DNA from: Pseudomonas bohemica
GTDB lineage: Bacteria > Pseudomonadota > Gammaproteobacteria > Pseudomonadales > Pseudomonadaceae
Direction of reading: 5' to 3'
Assembly: GCF_002934685.1 (NCBI RefSeq)
Contig: NZ_NKHL01000074.1
Location: forward strand, 1 to 33,324
Length of the DNA: 33,324 nucleotides
A model generated the notes under the pieces. It was not told the DNA's origin, made no database searches, and worked only from the letters and a program-made list of their open reading frames with translations. Both the position numbers and the translations under genes were made by a program. Below, one piece after another: positions 1 through 6,838 of this stretch (its first letter is position 1; every line of letters begins with the position of its first letter).

Positions 1-79
1 AACGCTGACGACTCATGGCACCTCCTATTTGGGCCTCATTATGAGGCTTGGAGGTGTCTATGAAACCAGGGGCGATTCA
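1..79. mobile_element. probable right end of an IS3-family insertion sequence (fragment)
   Basis: The stretch ends in GGTGTCTATGAAACCAGGGG followed by CGATTCA, which resembles the terminal inverted repeats of IS3-family (IS51/IS407-type) elements that read TGAATCGCCCC inward. The preceding bases hold nested inverted repeats: CACCTCC at 19-25 with GGAGGTG at 50-56, and GCCTCAT at 33-39 with ATGAGGC at 41-47. Such a fold is plausible for the 3' end of an IS. No transposase codons are visible because the window starts here. The match is from memory of IS ends and not from a search; a simple regulatory hairpin is the alternative. Confidence 0.33.
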
Positions 80-82
80 GAG

Positions 83-352
83 AAAAGAGGTCGATGGTGC
101 CTAGGAGATAGGCGAGCAGGCTAAGGTTTGACTATCCACCGTGACGATTGCGGCTAGACTTCGCCGTCCGACCCGTGCCGGAAGGTAGCCATAGTCCGCA
201 TTTTGCCAATTTCTGTCTGTCGCCATGCAGCTCTGAGTCGATTAGTGTCGATCGAGTACAGAAACCAGTCAGCTTCAATGCACATGACGGTCATTTGAAG
301 TATGCAGCTGGACTGAAGTCGAGCGGGCTTGCCACAAATTTGCCACACTCGC
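83..352. other. non-coding stretch, nothing recognised
   Basis: Short open frames occur on both strands but none has a ribosome-binding site or a recognisable protein. The only structure noted is an 11-bp perfect palindrome ATGACGGTCAT at 284-294. The stretch lies on the mobile-element side of the tRNA scar at 456-500 and is probably remnant or non-coding island DNA. Confidence 0.5.
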
Positions 353-425
353 CCCGCTAACCAGGGCAAAAACCCGCTAAAACCAGCTAACACAACCCGT
401 TGATTTCCCAGCTAATGCCCGCTAA
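353..425 (+). repeat. cluster of five CC(C/A)GCTAA direct repeats next to the tRNA scar
   Basis: The octamer CCCGCTAA or CCAGCTAA occurs at 353-360, 373-380, 383-390, 408-415 and 418-425. Starts are therefore spaced 20, 10, 25 and 10 bases apart, close to whole or half helical turns. The cluster ends 30 bases before the tRNA-Arg 3' fragment. Short, phased direct repeats beside a tRNA crossover site are what the arm-type binding sites of a tyrosine integrase look like. No integrase gene is in view, so the assignment is by position and pattern only. Confidence 0.55.
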
Positions 426-455
426 CGTATTGATTCTAAACGTCGACTTTTAGGA

Positions 456-500
456 CTCCGAAGGCAGGGGTCGTGGGTTCGAATCCCGCCAGGTGCGCCA
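456..500 (+). other. 3' half of a tRNA-Arg(CCG) gene, probable attachment-site scar
   Basis: The sequence starts in the anticodon loop (CTCCGAA, anticodon CCG), continues with the 3' anticodon strand GGCAG, and has a full T arm (GTGGG-TTCGAAT-CCCGC). It ends in the acceptor strand and an encoded CCA at 498-500. The 5' half is missing: the bases before 456 do not supply the CTGCC that would pair with GGCAG, and there is no D arm. Phage-type integrases often cross over at the anticodon loop and leave exactly this 3' piece, so this is read as attL or attR of an element whose other end carries the intact gene. The terminator at 553-577 is probably the original tRNA terminator. Confidence 0.75.
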
Positions 501-552
501 TCTTTGATTTTCGGTCGGCCGACACTGACTGGACATCCACCGCATATAAAGA

Positions 553-577
553 AGCCCGCCAATGTGCGGGCTTTTTT
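553..577 (+). terminator. rho-independent terminator downstream of the tRNA-Arg fragment
   Basis: A 7-bp GC-rich stem AGCCCGC / GCGGGCT with a six-base loop (CAATGT) runs straight into six T residues. It lies 53 bases after the CCA end and probably terminated the original tRNA transcript. Confidence 0.78.
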
Positions 578-1042
578 GTGGGATCTGGCTGTAGAGCCTT
601 TGGCTCTGGTCGCCGTGGCTTTAGCAGCACGGCTTGCCGGCGGCGGCGACCCTGCCCTGCCTCTTCCACCTTCTATGCCATGATTCAGCCTGACCGCTGT
701 ATCTCAAGGAGGCGAATTGCCACACCTTGCGGCGAGCCGATTTGTCACTCTATATTTCCGGCCATTGTGGGAAACGACCTGGCTCTTTTCGCCATAGGTC
801 AGGCGATACGCATCAAGCAACGAATGCTCACAGGAGTGACGGGGCGCGTGCCGACTGCGAGCTGAGGTTCTACACCGACAAGGACGAGATCATCACGCGT
901 TATTCCATAAAGGGCCGCACCAGCCAATGTGCCCCTTCCCTCAACAGCTGGGGCGGCGTGCGCATGAAGTCGCTGTTCTGAATGATGGGCGACTGACTAC
1001 TCTTTTAATGGATCCACCTTCAAGGATGAACAGACAGACACC
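578..1042. other. gene-poor stretch between tRNA scar and first gene
   Basis: No complete gene can be supported here. Open frames at 473-865 and 727-981 have no convincing start, and their first parts read as unstructured translation. The one coding-looking part is the C-terminal fragment at 859-981, listed separately. The last 60 bases hold the leader of the gene at 1043. Confidence 0.5.
859..981 (+). pseudogene. possible C-terminal remnant of a small hypothetical protein
   Basis: The last 40 codons of an open frame ending at the TGA at 979-981 read like real protein, with segments such as LRFYTDKDEIITRYSIKGR and SLNSWGGVRMKSLF. The upstream part of the same frame (727-858) looks like out-of-frame translation, and no start with a ribosome-binding site is seen. 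A frameshifted or 5'-truncated gene next to the integration scar would explain this. The family was not recognised; chance is not excluded. Confidence 0.22.
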
Positions 1043-1483
1043 ATGAGCACCTCTTCGAGCCCACGACCGAACCTGATCAAAGGTCTGTTCTTCGCCTTTG
1101 TCGGCGTCGTCCTTCTCTTTATTTCCGGTTACCTCGCTGTCGACCGCCACGAGTTTCTGTCGTATGCGCAGAAGGCGCCTGGGGTCGTCAAATCCCTGAA
1201 CGCTGGCGGTTCACACCCTCAAATCGAATTCACCAGCAGCTCGGGCAAAGTCGTGTCCTATCCCCAGGGCGGGATGATCTTCGGCTATCAGACCGGGCAG
1301 GCGGTCGAAGTTTACTACCGGGAAGAAGACCCGGCGTTGACTCCGCAGATCAACGATTTCGGAGCGCTTTGGGGCTCCGCGGCGCTGGTCGGATTGATCG
1401 GCCTGGGCTTCCTTCTAGGGGGCGCTGATGAAATTTTCTCGCGGCGCAAAAAGCCTGTCGCTCCGTCCCCAAAAGGAATTTGA
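1043..1483 (+). CDS. DUF3592-like membrane protein, 146 aa
   Basis: The protein has two hydrophobic segments, at about residues 11-32 and 107-127, around a polar domain of some 75 residues, and ends in a basic tail (SRRKKP). The central domain shows the DUF3592 pattern: a GVVKSL strand, HPQIEFTSSSGKVVSY, then TGQAVEVYYREEDP before the second membrane segment. Both ends are probably cytoplasmic, with the domain in the periplasm. The ATG at 1043 has only a distant purine run (AAGGATG, 16 bases upstream), so translation may be weak or the start uncertain. It ends 4 bases before the next gene, with which it forms an operon. No biochemical function is known to me for DUF3592. Confidence 0.72.
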   Translation: MSTSSSPRPNLIKGLFFAFVGVVLLFISGYLAVDRHEFLSYAQKAPGVVKSLNAGGSHPQIEFTSSSGKVVSYPQGGMIFGYQTGQAVEVYYREEDPALTPQINDFGALWGSAALVGLIGLGFLLGGADEIFSRRKKPVAPSPKGI

Positions 1484-1487
1484 ATCC

Positions 1488-2078
1488 ATGACTCAGTCGC
1501 TCATTCCCCTCCCCGTCAACGCCAGCCGATGGACCTACGAAACCGCCAGCAGCGGGGGCCTGACCGTGATGTTCGCAGCCGGCAGCGGAGGTTCGATCAC
1601 GCTGAAAGATCCCGCAGGCAAGACTGAAAACTTTCGCTATGGCGGGTTAGGCGCAGGCATCGGTTTTGGTGCGCGCCTGCCGCGCTTCGGCAAAGTGAAT
1701 ATCGCAATCAAAGGCAAGAGTGTTGGCGGTGCGGGAGCCCTCGAGGCCTTTCCGAGCACGGGCGCGGTGTTCGTCTCCGACGCGATCGCCAATCGCGACC
1801 TGACCCGCGACGACATCACAGGAGTCTGCGTTTTCATGGAAGTCGGCGGAGGCTTGATTGCCGGAATCTCGGGCACCGCAATGCTGTTCGGTCTCGACCC
1901 CAAGTTGCTGGCGATCAGCCTGGCAGTCAACGCAACGCCGGTGGGGGCTGTGCTCGGGCCACTGGTGATGCAGCGTCACTTGCTGCAATCGGCCAAGGGC
2001 GCGGTGGTGATGGGTGGCGTGAATGCCGGTCTGCAGGCCGGAGGTGGCGGGGCGATCTATCTGGGAGGATTGTTCTGA
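1488..2078 (+). CDS. glycine-rich hydrophobic protein of unknown function, 196 aa
   Basis: The start at 1488 is chosen because AAAGGAA lies 9 bases upstream and it follows the DUF3592 gene by 4 bases; an earlier in-frame ATG at 1428 would overlap that gene by 56 bases. There is no signal peptide. Residues 15-100 are glycine- and serine-rich with alternating strands (for example GGLGAGIGFGARLPRFGKV). The second half (about 115-196) is strongly hydrophobic with small residues (EVGGGLIAGISGTAMLFGL, and AGGGGAIYLGGLF at the C-terminus), which suggests membrane association. I do not recognise the family. Lying next to a T6SS it could be an accessory, effector-linked or immunity protein, but nothing in the sequence proves this. 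Confidence 0.68.
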   Translation: MTQSLIPLPVNASRWTYETASSGGLTVMFAAGSGGSITLKDPAGKTENFRYGGLGAGIGFGARLPRFGKVNIAIKGKSVGGAGALEAFPSTGAVFVSDAIANRDLTRDDITGVCVFMEVGGGLIAGISGTAMLFGLDPKLLAISLAVNATPVGAVLGPLVMQRHLLQSAKGAVVMGGVNAGLQAGGGGAIYLGGLF

Positions 2079-2121
2079 GTCGATGGCTTAGGGGAGTACC
2101 TTCAACCTAAAGCCCCAGGAC

Positions 2122-2159
2122 AAAAAACCGGCCTGCTCAACGAACAGGGCCGGTTTTTT
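2122..2159. terminator. bidirectional rho-independent terminator between convergent genes
   Basis: AAAAAACCGGCC at 2122-2133 is perfectly complementary to GGCCGGTTTTTT at 2148-2159, with a 14-base loop region. A GC stem flanked by A and T runs works on both strands. It therefore ends the two-gene plus-strand unit and the long minus-strand T6SS operon that finishes with tagQ at 2180. Confidence 0.9.
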
Positions 2160-2179
2160 CATGACTCAAACCCGCTCAA

Positions 2180-3109
2180 TCAGACATTCGGACAAGGCAC
2201 TGGAGCCCAGTCGCCGAGGTCCGGGTTCTTGCACATGGCGTTGACCTGGGATTGACCGGTCGCAGCCACCTGCTGGCTTGCAGCCTGCTTGGTCTTGGCG
2301 TCTTGCAGGGTCTTCTCGGTGCTGACCGCTTCCTGTGGCACAGTCGGCAATTTCTTTTTGGCCGGCGTTTTCTTCTTGCTGGTCGTGGTGGTCGCAGGCT
2401 TCGTGTCCACAGCAGCGACGGTGGCCACGTCAGTGCGTTTCACGCCCACGGTCTGCAGGTCTTTTTCGTACGCCTGGGTGTAGTTGTCGAGGTTTTCACC
2501 GGCGCGACCGTTCACGGCGGTGATCAGATCGTTGGACTCTTTGAGCCCAGAGATGATTTCAGCCAGACGCTTGCGACCTTCGGCATCATCCATGGTCTTG
2601 GCCTTACGCGCCGAGAGCAGCTTGGTGAACTCGCTCTGGTAGCACGATTGCGAGGCCTTGGCGTAGCCCGTGCTGCGGTCGATATCAGCGGCGCTTTTGT
2701 CGATATCGGTGGCGTAGGAGCCGATACGCTGGTTGTCATCGGCGATCTGCTTCTGCTTCTCGGTGTAGTAACCCGCCGCACCGCCGACCAGCGCGCCGCC
2801 TGCGACACCAATAGCGACGTTGCGGGCACGGTCCTGGGGACTGCCGACCAGCGCACCGGCCAGCGCGCCGCCCAGGGCGCCCACGGCGGCGCCACCGAGC
2901 ACCGACTTGCCGACATCCGAATCGGTATCACGCAAATGCTGCACCGGTTCGTAGCAGCTCGGGTAGTACGCGACCTTGGTCGTGGCACCGACTTTGGAGA
3001 CCGGCGAGCTGGCACATCCCGCCATCAGCACGAAGCTGAATCCTGCGGCAACCAACAGCAGCCCACGGCACTTGGAGGTCGAAACAACGGGGTTACGGGA
3101 TAACTGCAT
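2180..3109 (-). CDS. tagQ: TagQ-like outer-membrane lipoprotein of the T6SS phosphorylation pathway, 309 aa
   Basis: The start at 3109 (MQLSRNP) gives a normal lipoprotein signal: a charged N-terminus, a hydrophobic stretch at residues 16-30 and the lipobox LMAGC with Cys32. Alanine at +2 favours outer-membrane sorting. A start 14 codons earlier (3151) adds a basic extension without benefit. Residues 70-120 hold glycine-zipper repeats (GGAAVGALGGALAGALVG and IGVAGGALVGGAAGYY), followed by a helical region and an Ala/Lys/Thr-rich linker (KKKTPAKKK). In P. aeruginosa, TagQ anchors TagR at the outer membrane and both are needed for PpkA activation. It is the last gene of the minus-strand operon, 84 bases after tagR. 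The call rests mainly on gene order plus the lipobox. Confidence 0.82.
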   Translation of the reverse strand: MQLSRNPVVSTSKCRGLLLVAAGFSFVLMAGCASSPVSKVGATTKVAYYPSCYEPVQHLRDTDSDVGKSVLGGAAVGALGGALAGALVGSPQDRARNVAIGVAGGALVGGAAGYYTEKQKQIADDNQRIGSYATDIDKSAADIDRSTGYAKASQSCYQSEFTKLLSARKAKTMDDAEGRKRLAEIISGLKESNDLITAVNGRAGENLDNYTQAYEKDLQTVGVKRTDVATVAAVDTKPATTTTSKKKTPAKKKLPTVPQEAVSTEKTLQDAKTKQAASQQVAATGQSQVNAMCKNPDLGDWAPVPCPNV

Positions 3110-3193
3110 GGTGATGCTCTCTTTTTTGGTTTTACAACGCCGGCGCGGCAAATGGCCGTCCGGACTCCCTTTAAGCTCGCTGGACGACGGCCG

Positions 3194-4927
3194 TCATGGC
3201 TGACCGGCCGAAGCGAGCAATTCCTTCAGAATCGCCTGTGGGTCCGCGCGTTTTTGCTGGCGGTAATCACTCACATGACGAACGAATAACGTGGCGCGGG
3301 CGACCAGGCTCTTGCCCAGCACCGGCTTGCGATTGAGTTCTTCCTTGACCCTCTGGAACTGCGCCTGGATCACCGCGTCGGTGTAGCGCGTGCCGGTGGC
3401 AAGGTTGTCGATGTAGATGGCCACTGCGCCATCCAGCGCGCTGGTCCCGTTCTCGATGGCCACGCCGAACAGCTTGGCGCTGGCAGCGTCCTTGGCGTCG
3501 GCGGCCTGCTTCTGACTCTTGCGCAGATTGGTCAGGCGGATGTTGTAGTTGTTGATGGTTTCGGCGACCAACGCCGAGGACTGGATCAGGTTGCCCGCTG
3601 CTTCTTCGCGCTGTTGAGCGATCAAGGAAACGTTGCGTTTGAGTTCTTCGTTGACCAGGCCCAACTCGGCTTGCAGGCGTGGATCGGTGCTGGCGGCGAT
3701 GATGGTGTCCAGGCGCTTTGTCGGGTCCTGAGCATCGTCGATGGCGTCAGTGAGCGAAGCCAGTCGGCCTTCTTTTTGCCATTGCTCGAACAGTTCCTTG
3801 TAGCGCGAGCGCGGCGCGGACAACGCCCCGATGGCCACACGAAAGCCCGTGGTTTCGTTGCTCTGCTCGGTGCCGTCGGTGGCGAACAGCGGATACTCGC
3901 GACGCATCCCGGTGAACAGCGTGCCCTCACCCTCCAGGTAGTTGCCACCCTTGGCGACAAACCCGCCGTATGCGCCCTGACGACGGCCCGCATGAACGAG
4001 CTGGAAGGATTCCTGAACCATTTCGGCGGCATTACCGATCACGTCGAAAAGGCCGATCGGATTGGGCAACTTGGTGCCGATGGGCATCAAGCGCGCAGCC
4101 TGCCCGGTGCCACCAGCGACCTGATTGAACACCGCCCAGTCACCCAGCGGGCCATCCTCTTCACGGCCCTCGACCCTGCGCGGAAACAAACGGCCTTCCA
4201 GCTCCTGACGGTTGACCGCCTGACCGCCACGCGCGGCGTACTCCCACTCCACTTCGGTGGGCAGGCGCACGAACCCGACGCCGCCATCCTCGTCGGTTTT
4301 TCCGCGCCCGCTCACCGGCAGCAGGTCGCGGTGGTATTTCATCAGCCAGGCACTGTAAACCGCCGAAAAGCGTTCAGCCTCGAAGCGCGACAACTTGACC
4401 TTCGGTAGACGCCCGACCATGCCCTCCGGCGCATCACAGGCAGGCGCCGGTTCACCACTGGCCAGGGACTGGGCCTGTGACATCACCTGAGCATATTGCC
4501 GCGCGGTGACTTCGTATTTGCCGATGAAATACAGCATCGGCTTGAGCGGCGTGCCGGCGTCGGTTTTAGGCAGTTGTGGGCCGATGGTCTTGCGCCAGTC
4601 GCCAGGCAGGTCGTTGAGGGTGAACTGGCCGTTGATGAAGTCGCGCCGATAGCCGGAAATGAACGACTGTTTGTATCCCGCTTCGCCTTCGCTGAACGGA
4701 TAACCAAGGCTGACTTCCCGGTCGTCCAGCGTGCCTTGGGCGAGCACGTAGACATAACGAAAGACCATTTCACCGTCGCAAGGCAGCGGCAGAATCACGT
4801 CGTCCGGCAGGGGCCTGGGGTTGTCCAGCGTATCGTCATCGGCCGCCTGCACCAGTGATGACAAGCACAGGGACGCACACAGCAGGGCGACCGCTCGCGC
4901 TATGGAAGTCCAACGCAACTCAAACAT
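3194..4927 (-). CDS. tagR: TagR-like periplasmic protein with formylglycine-generating-enzyme fold, 577 aa
   Basis: The start at 4927 (MFELRW) has AAGGAA upstream and overlaps the 3' end of tagS by 8 bases. A Sec signal peptide covers about residues 1-28, with cleavage near VQA-ADDD. Residues of roughly 70-380 match the FGE-sulfatase/SUMF1 fold: YFIGKYEVTARQYAQVM, LPTEVEWEYAARGG, DVIGNAAEMVQES, VAKGGNYLEG and ETTGFRVAIG. The catalytic cysteine expected just before the final conserved Arg region is absent (LFTGMRREYP), so an enzyme activity is unlikely. The C-terminal 190 residues are helical and Gln/Lys-rich. In P. aeruginosa, TagR acts upstream of PpkA and promotes kinase activation in response to envelope damage. 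Confidence 0.88.
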   Translation of the reverse strand: MFELRWTSIARAVALLCASLCLSSLVQAADDDTLDNPRPLPDDVILPLPCDGEMVFRYVYVLAQGTLDDREVSLGYPFSEGEAGYKQSFISGYRRDFINGQFTLNDLPGDWRKTIGPQLPKTDAGTPLKPMLYFIGKYEVTARQYAQVMSQAQSLASGEPAPACDAPEGMVGRLPKVKLSRFEAERFSAVYSAWLMKYHRDLLPVSGRGKTDEDGGVGFVRLPTEVEWEYAARGGQAVNRQELEGRLFPRRVEGREEDGPLGDWAVFNQVAGGTGQAARLMPIGTKLPNPIGLFDVIGNAAEMVQESFQLVHAGRRQGAYGGFVAKGGNYLEGEGTLFTGMRREYPLFATDGTEQSNETTGFRVAIGALSAPRSRYKELFEQWQKEGRLASLTDAIDDAQDPTKRLDTIIAASTDPRLQAELGLVNEELKRNVSLIAQQREEAAGNLIQSSALVAETINNYNIRLTNLRKSQKQAADAKDAASAKLFGVAIENGTSALDGAVAIYIDNLATGTRYTDAVIQAQFQRVKEELNRKPVLGKSLVARATLFVRHVSDYRQQKRADPQAILKELLASAGQP

Positions 4928-6122
4928 CTCGTATTCCTTCCGAAGCTTCGATGCGCGCGACTCGCCAGCCACCCAGCGCCGCAGCCAGTGCGCTGGCGCC
5001 GAGGGCAGCCAGCAGGGCCACGCAGTAATGACGTATCAACAGGTGGCTGGCGTACTCACCTGGCACCTGCACGAATAAAAGGTTGAGGCCGCGCTCCGCC
5101 AGGCCATAGAGCACGAAGCTGATGACCACCGCCAGCACGCCGCTGTACAGCGCCTGCAAGACCACGAACAACAACAGCGCGCCGGTGCTGAAACCCAGCA
5201 GGCGCAACACGGACAGTTCCCGGCGCTTGCGCTCGACGGCGGCCAGCGCACTGGCGAACACCGCAGCGACAGCGCCGACAACCGCCAGCGTGGCGATGAC
5301 CCAGAAGACCAGCGAGAGATTGCGGCTCAGAGACTTCACCTGCGCGATGGTCTGCGCCCGAGTCGACACCAGCAGATGCTGCTCGGCGAAATAAAGGCGC
5401 AGCGGCTCGACGTCGTCGAGGTTGCGCGCATACAGACGAAACGCCGGAAAAACCCTCTGTTCATTGGCACCAGGGGCATCGCCCGGCCAACCGAAAGCGT
5501 CCACGGCCCGACCATCGCGATAATCTTCAACCGCTTCCAGCAGCTCGGTGGAGGCGAAGATGGCATCGCGTCCGAATGCCTCCAGCGGCAACACAGCCGT
5601 GACCTGTAATCGGGTGCGCTGGGCCTGGGCCCTTCCCGAGAACTGACGGGTGAACGCCGCGTCAAGCCAATCCCCGGGCTTGGCGCCGAGCTTTTCCGCC
5701 GCGGTCTGACTGAGCAGAACCCGATCGAGCTCGGTCGCAGGCAAGGTGTCGCCCAACAGCGGGTCGCCCACGGCGGTTGGAATCATCTCGACATTCACCG
5801 TCTGATCGCTCGTCGGCAAGGAAAGATCGGCGGTGGCGGCGATCTGTCGGGTACGCGGCAAGGCAAAAGCCACATCCGGTCTGCGCGCCAGTTCATCAAT
5901 GAATCCAGCACTGAAACGACCGCCACCCATGGGGATCACTTCCCGAACAGCGGGGTCGCGCTCAAGACGCTCAGTGAGGCTGCCCACCAGCCCGAACTTC
6001 AGCCCGAACAGCACCAGCAAAGGCGCGATCACCGCCACCAAAGCCAGCACTGTGCATGCCGACAGCCGCGCGTCGGCGCGATAGTCCTGCCAGGCCAGGG
6101 ACATCACCAGCGCGATGCGCAT
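4920..6122 (-). CDS. tagS: TagS-like ABC transporter permease (FtsX/MacB fold), 400 aa
   Basis: The start at 6122 (MRIALVMSLAWQDYR) shares one base with the tagT stop (TGATG), a typical coupled arrangement. One membrane helix lies at about residues 20-45. A periplasmic domain of some 200 residues follows, and three helices at the C-terminus surround the FtsX-type cytoplasmic loop with RKRRELSVLRLLGFS. This is the MacB/LolE topology of mechanotransmission permeases. With TagT it forms the inner-membrane complex of the T6SS threonine-phosphorylation pathway, thought to relay envelope stress to PpkA. The 4 genes tagQRST are present and unbroken. Confidence 0.88.
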   Translation of the reverse strand: MRIALVMSLAWQDYRADARLSACTVLALVAVIAPLLVLFGLKFGLVGSLTERLERDPAVREVIPMGGGRFSAGFIDELARRPDVAFALPRTRQIAATADLSLPTSDQTVNVEMIPTAVGDPLLGDTLPATELDRVLLSQTAAEKLGAKPGDWLDAAFTRQFSGRAQAQRTRLQVTAVLPLEAFGRDAIFASTELLEAVEDYRDGRAVDAFGWPGDAPGANEQRVFPAFRLYARNLDDVEPLRLYFAEQHLLVSTRAQTIAQVKSLSRNLSLVFWVIATLAVVGAVAAVFASALAAVERKRRELSVLRLLGFSTGALLLFVVLQALYSGVLAVVISFVLYGLAERGLNLLFVQVPGEYASHLLIRHYCVALLAALGASALAAALGGWRVARIEASEGIRDV

Positions 6123-6838
6123 CAGCGTTCGTCCTCCAGCGTCGCGGTCACGCCGCCGTCCTTGTCCTGCACACAAGCGATACGCAGCGAATGCAGACCG
6201 GCTTCGCGAGCCAGACTTTCATCGTGGGTCGCGATGACGCAGCAGGCCCCCTGGGCTCGCACGCGCCCAAGCAGCAGCTGCATGACGCGCAAGGCGTTGA
6301 GGGGATCGAGCGCGGCGGTAGGTTCGTCTGCCAGCAACAGCTGCGGATTGTGCGCCAGGGCCCGTGCGCAGCTGACTCGCTGACGCTGTCCGACAGACAG
6401 CGCCTGCGGCTTCTTGCCCAGTTGCTCGGCGACTTCCAGCTGCGCGGCCAATCGTTCGACGGTGCCGTCATCACTCATTCCCAGCAGTTTGCGCGGCAGG
6501 CCGATGTTGCTGCGCACGTCGAGATACCCCAGCAAGCCGCCGGTTTGCAGCACATAGCCAATCTGCCGGCTGCGCAATTGCGCCAGACGGTTTTGCCGAG
6601 CATCGCGCCAGAGGCCAGCGACATCGACATGACCTTCATCGACGACGAAATCGAAACGCTGAGCGGCTTCCGGAGACAACACCAATGCCAACAGGTCGAG
6701 TAACGTGCTTTTGCCGCAGCCACTGGGGCCGACCAGCGCCAGTTGCCGACCGGCCGCCAGGTCCAGGCGCGGAATCACCAGGCTGTAGCGCTGGCTGCCC
6801 TCGCCCCGCGTCTTGCGCACCTCTCGCAGGCTCAACAT
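6122..6838 (-). CDS. tagT: TagT-like ABC transporter ATPase, 238 aa
   Basis: The ATG at 6838 overlaps the ppkA stop as TGATG and is preferred over the TTG one codon upstream. All nucleotide-binding motifs are present: Walker A GPSGCGKST at residues 37-45, the signature LSVGQRQR, Walker B LLLADEPTAALD and the switch histidine in IATHD. The size and motif spacing fit the LolD/MacB subfamily, which partners FtsX-type permeases such as the TagS encoded directly downstream. In P. aeruginosa the TagT ATPase activity is part of the signalling route that turns on PpkA, and is not known to move a substrate. Confidence 0.9.
   Translation of the reverse strand: MLSLREVRKTRGEGSQRYSLVIPRLDLAAGRQLALVGPSGCGKSTLLDLLALVLSPEAAQRFDFVVDEGHVDVAGLWRDARQNRLAQLRSRQIGYVLQTGGLLGYLDVRSNIGLPRKLLGMSDDGTVERLAAQLEVAEQLGKKPQALSVGQRQRVSCARALAHNPQLLLADEPTAALDPLNALRVMQLLLGRVRAQGACCVIATHDESLAREAGLHSLRIACVQDKDGGVTATLEDER

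Noticed and set aside
148..393. Short open frames on both strands (70 and 79 aa)
   Set aside because: No ribosome-binding site, no protein-like pattern, and they overlap each other in island debris.
430..500. Complete functional tRNA gene
   Set aside because: Only the part from the anticodon loop to CCA is present; the D arm, 5' acceptor strand and 5' anticodon strand are absent.
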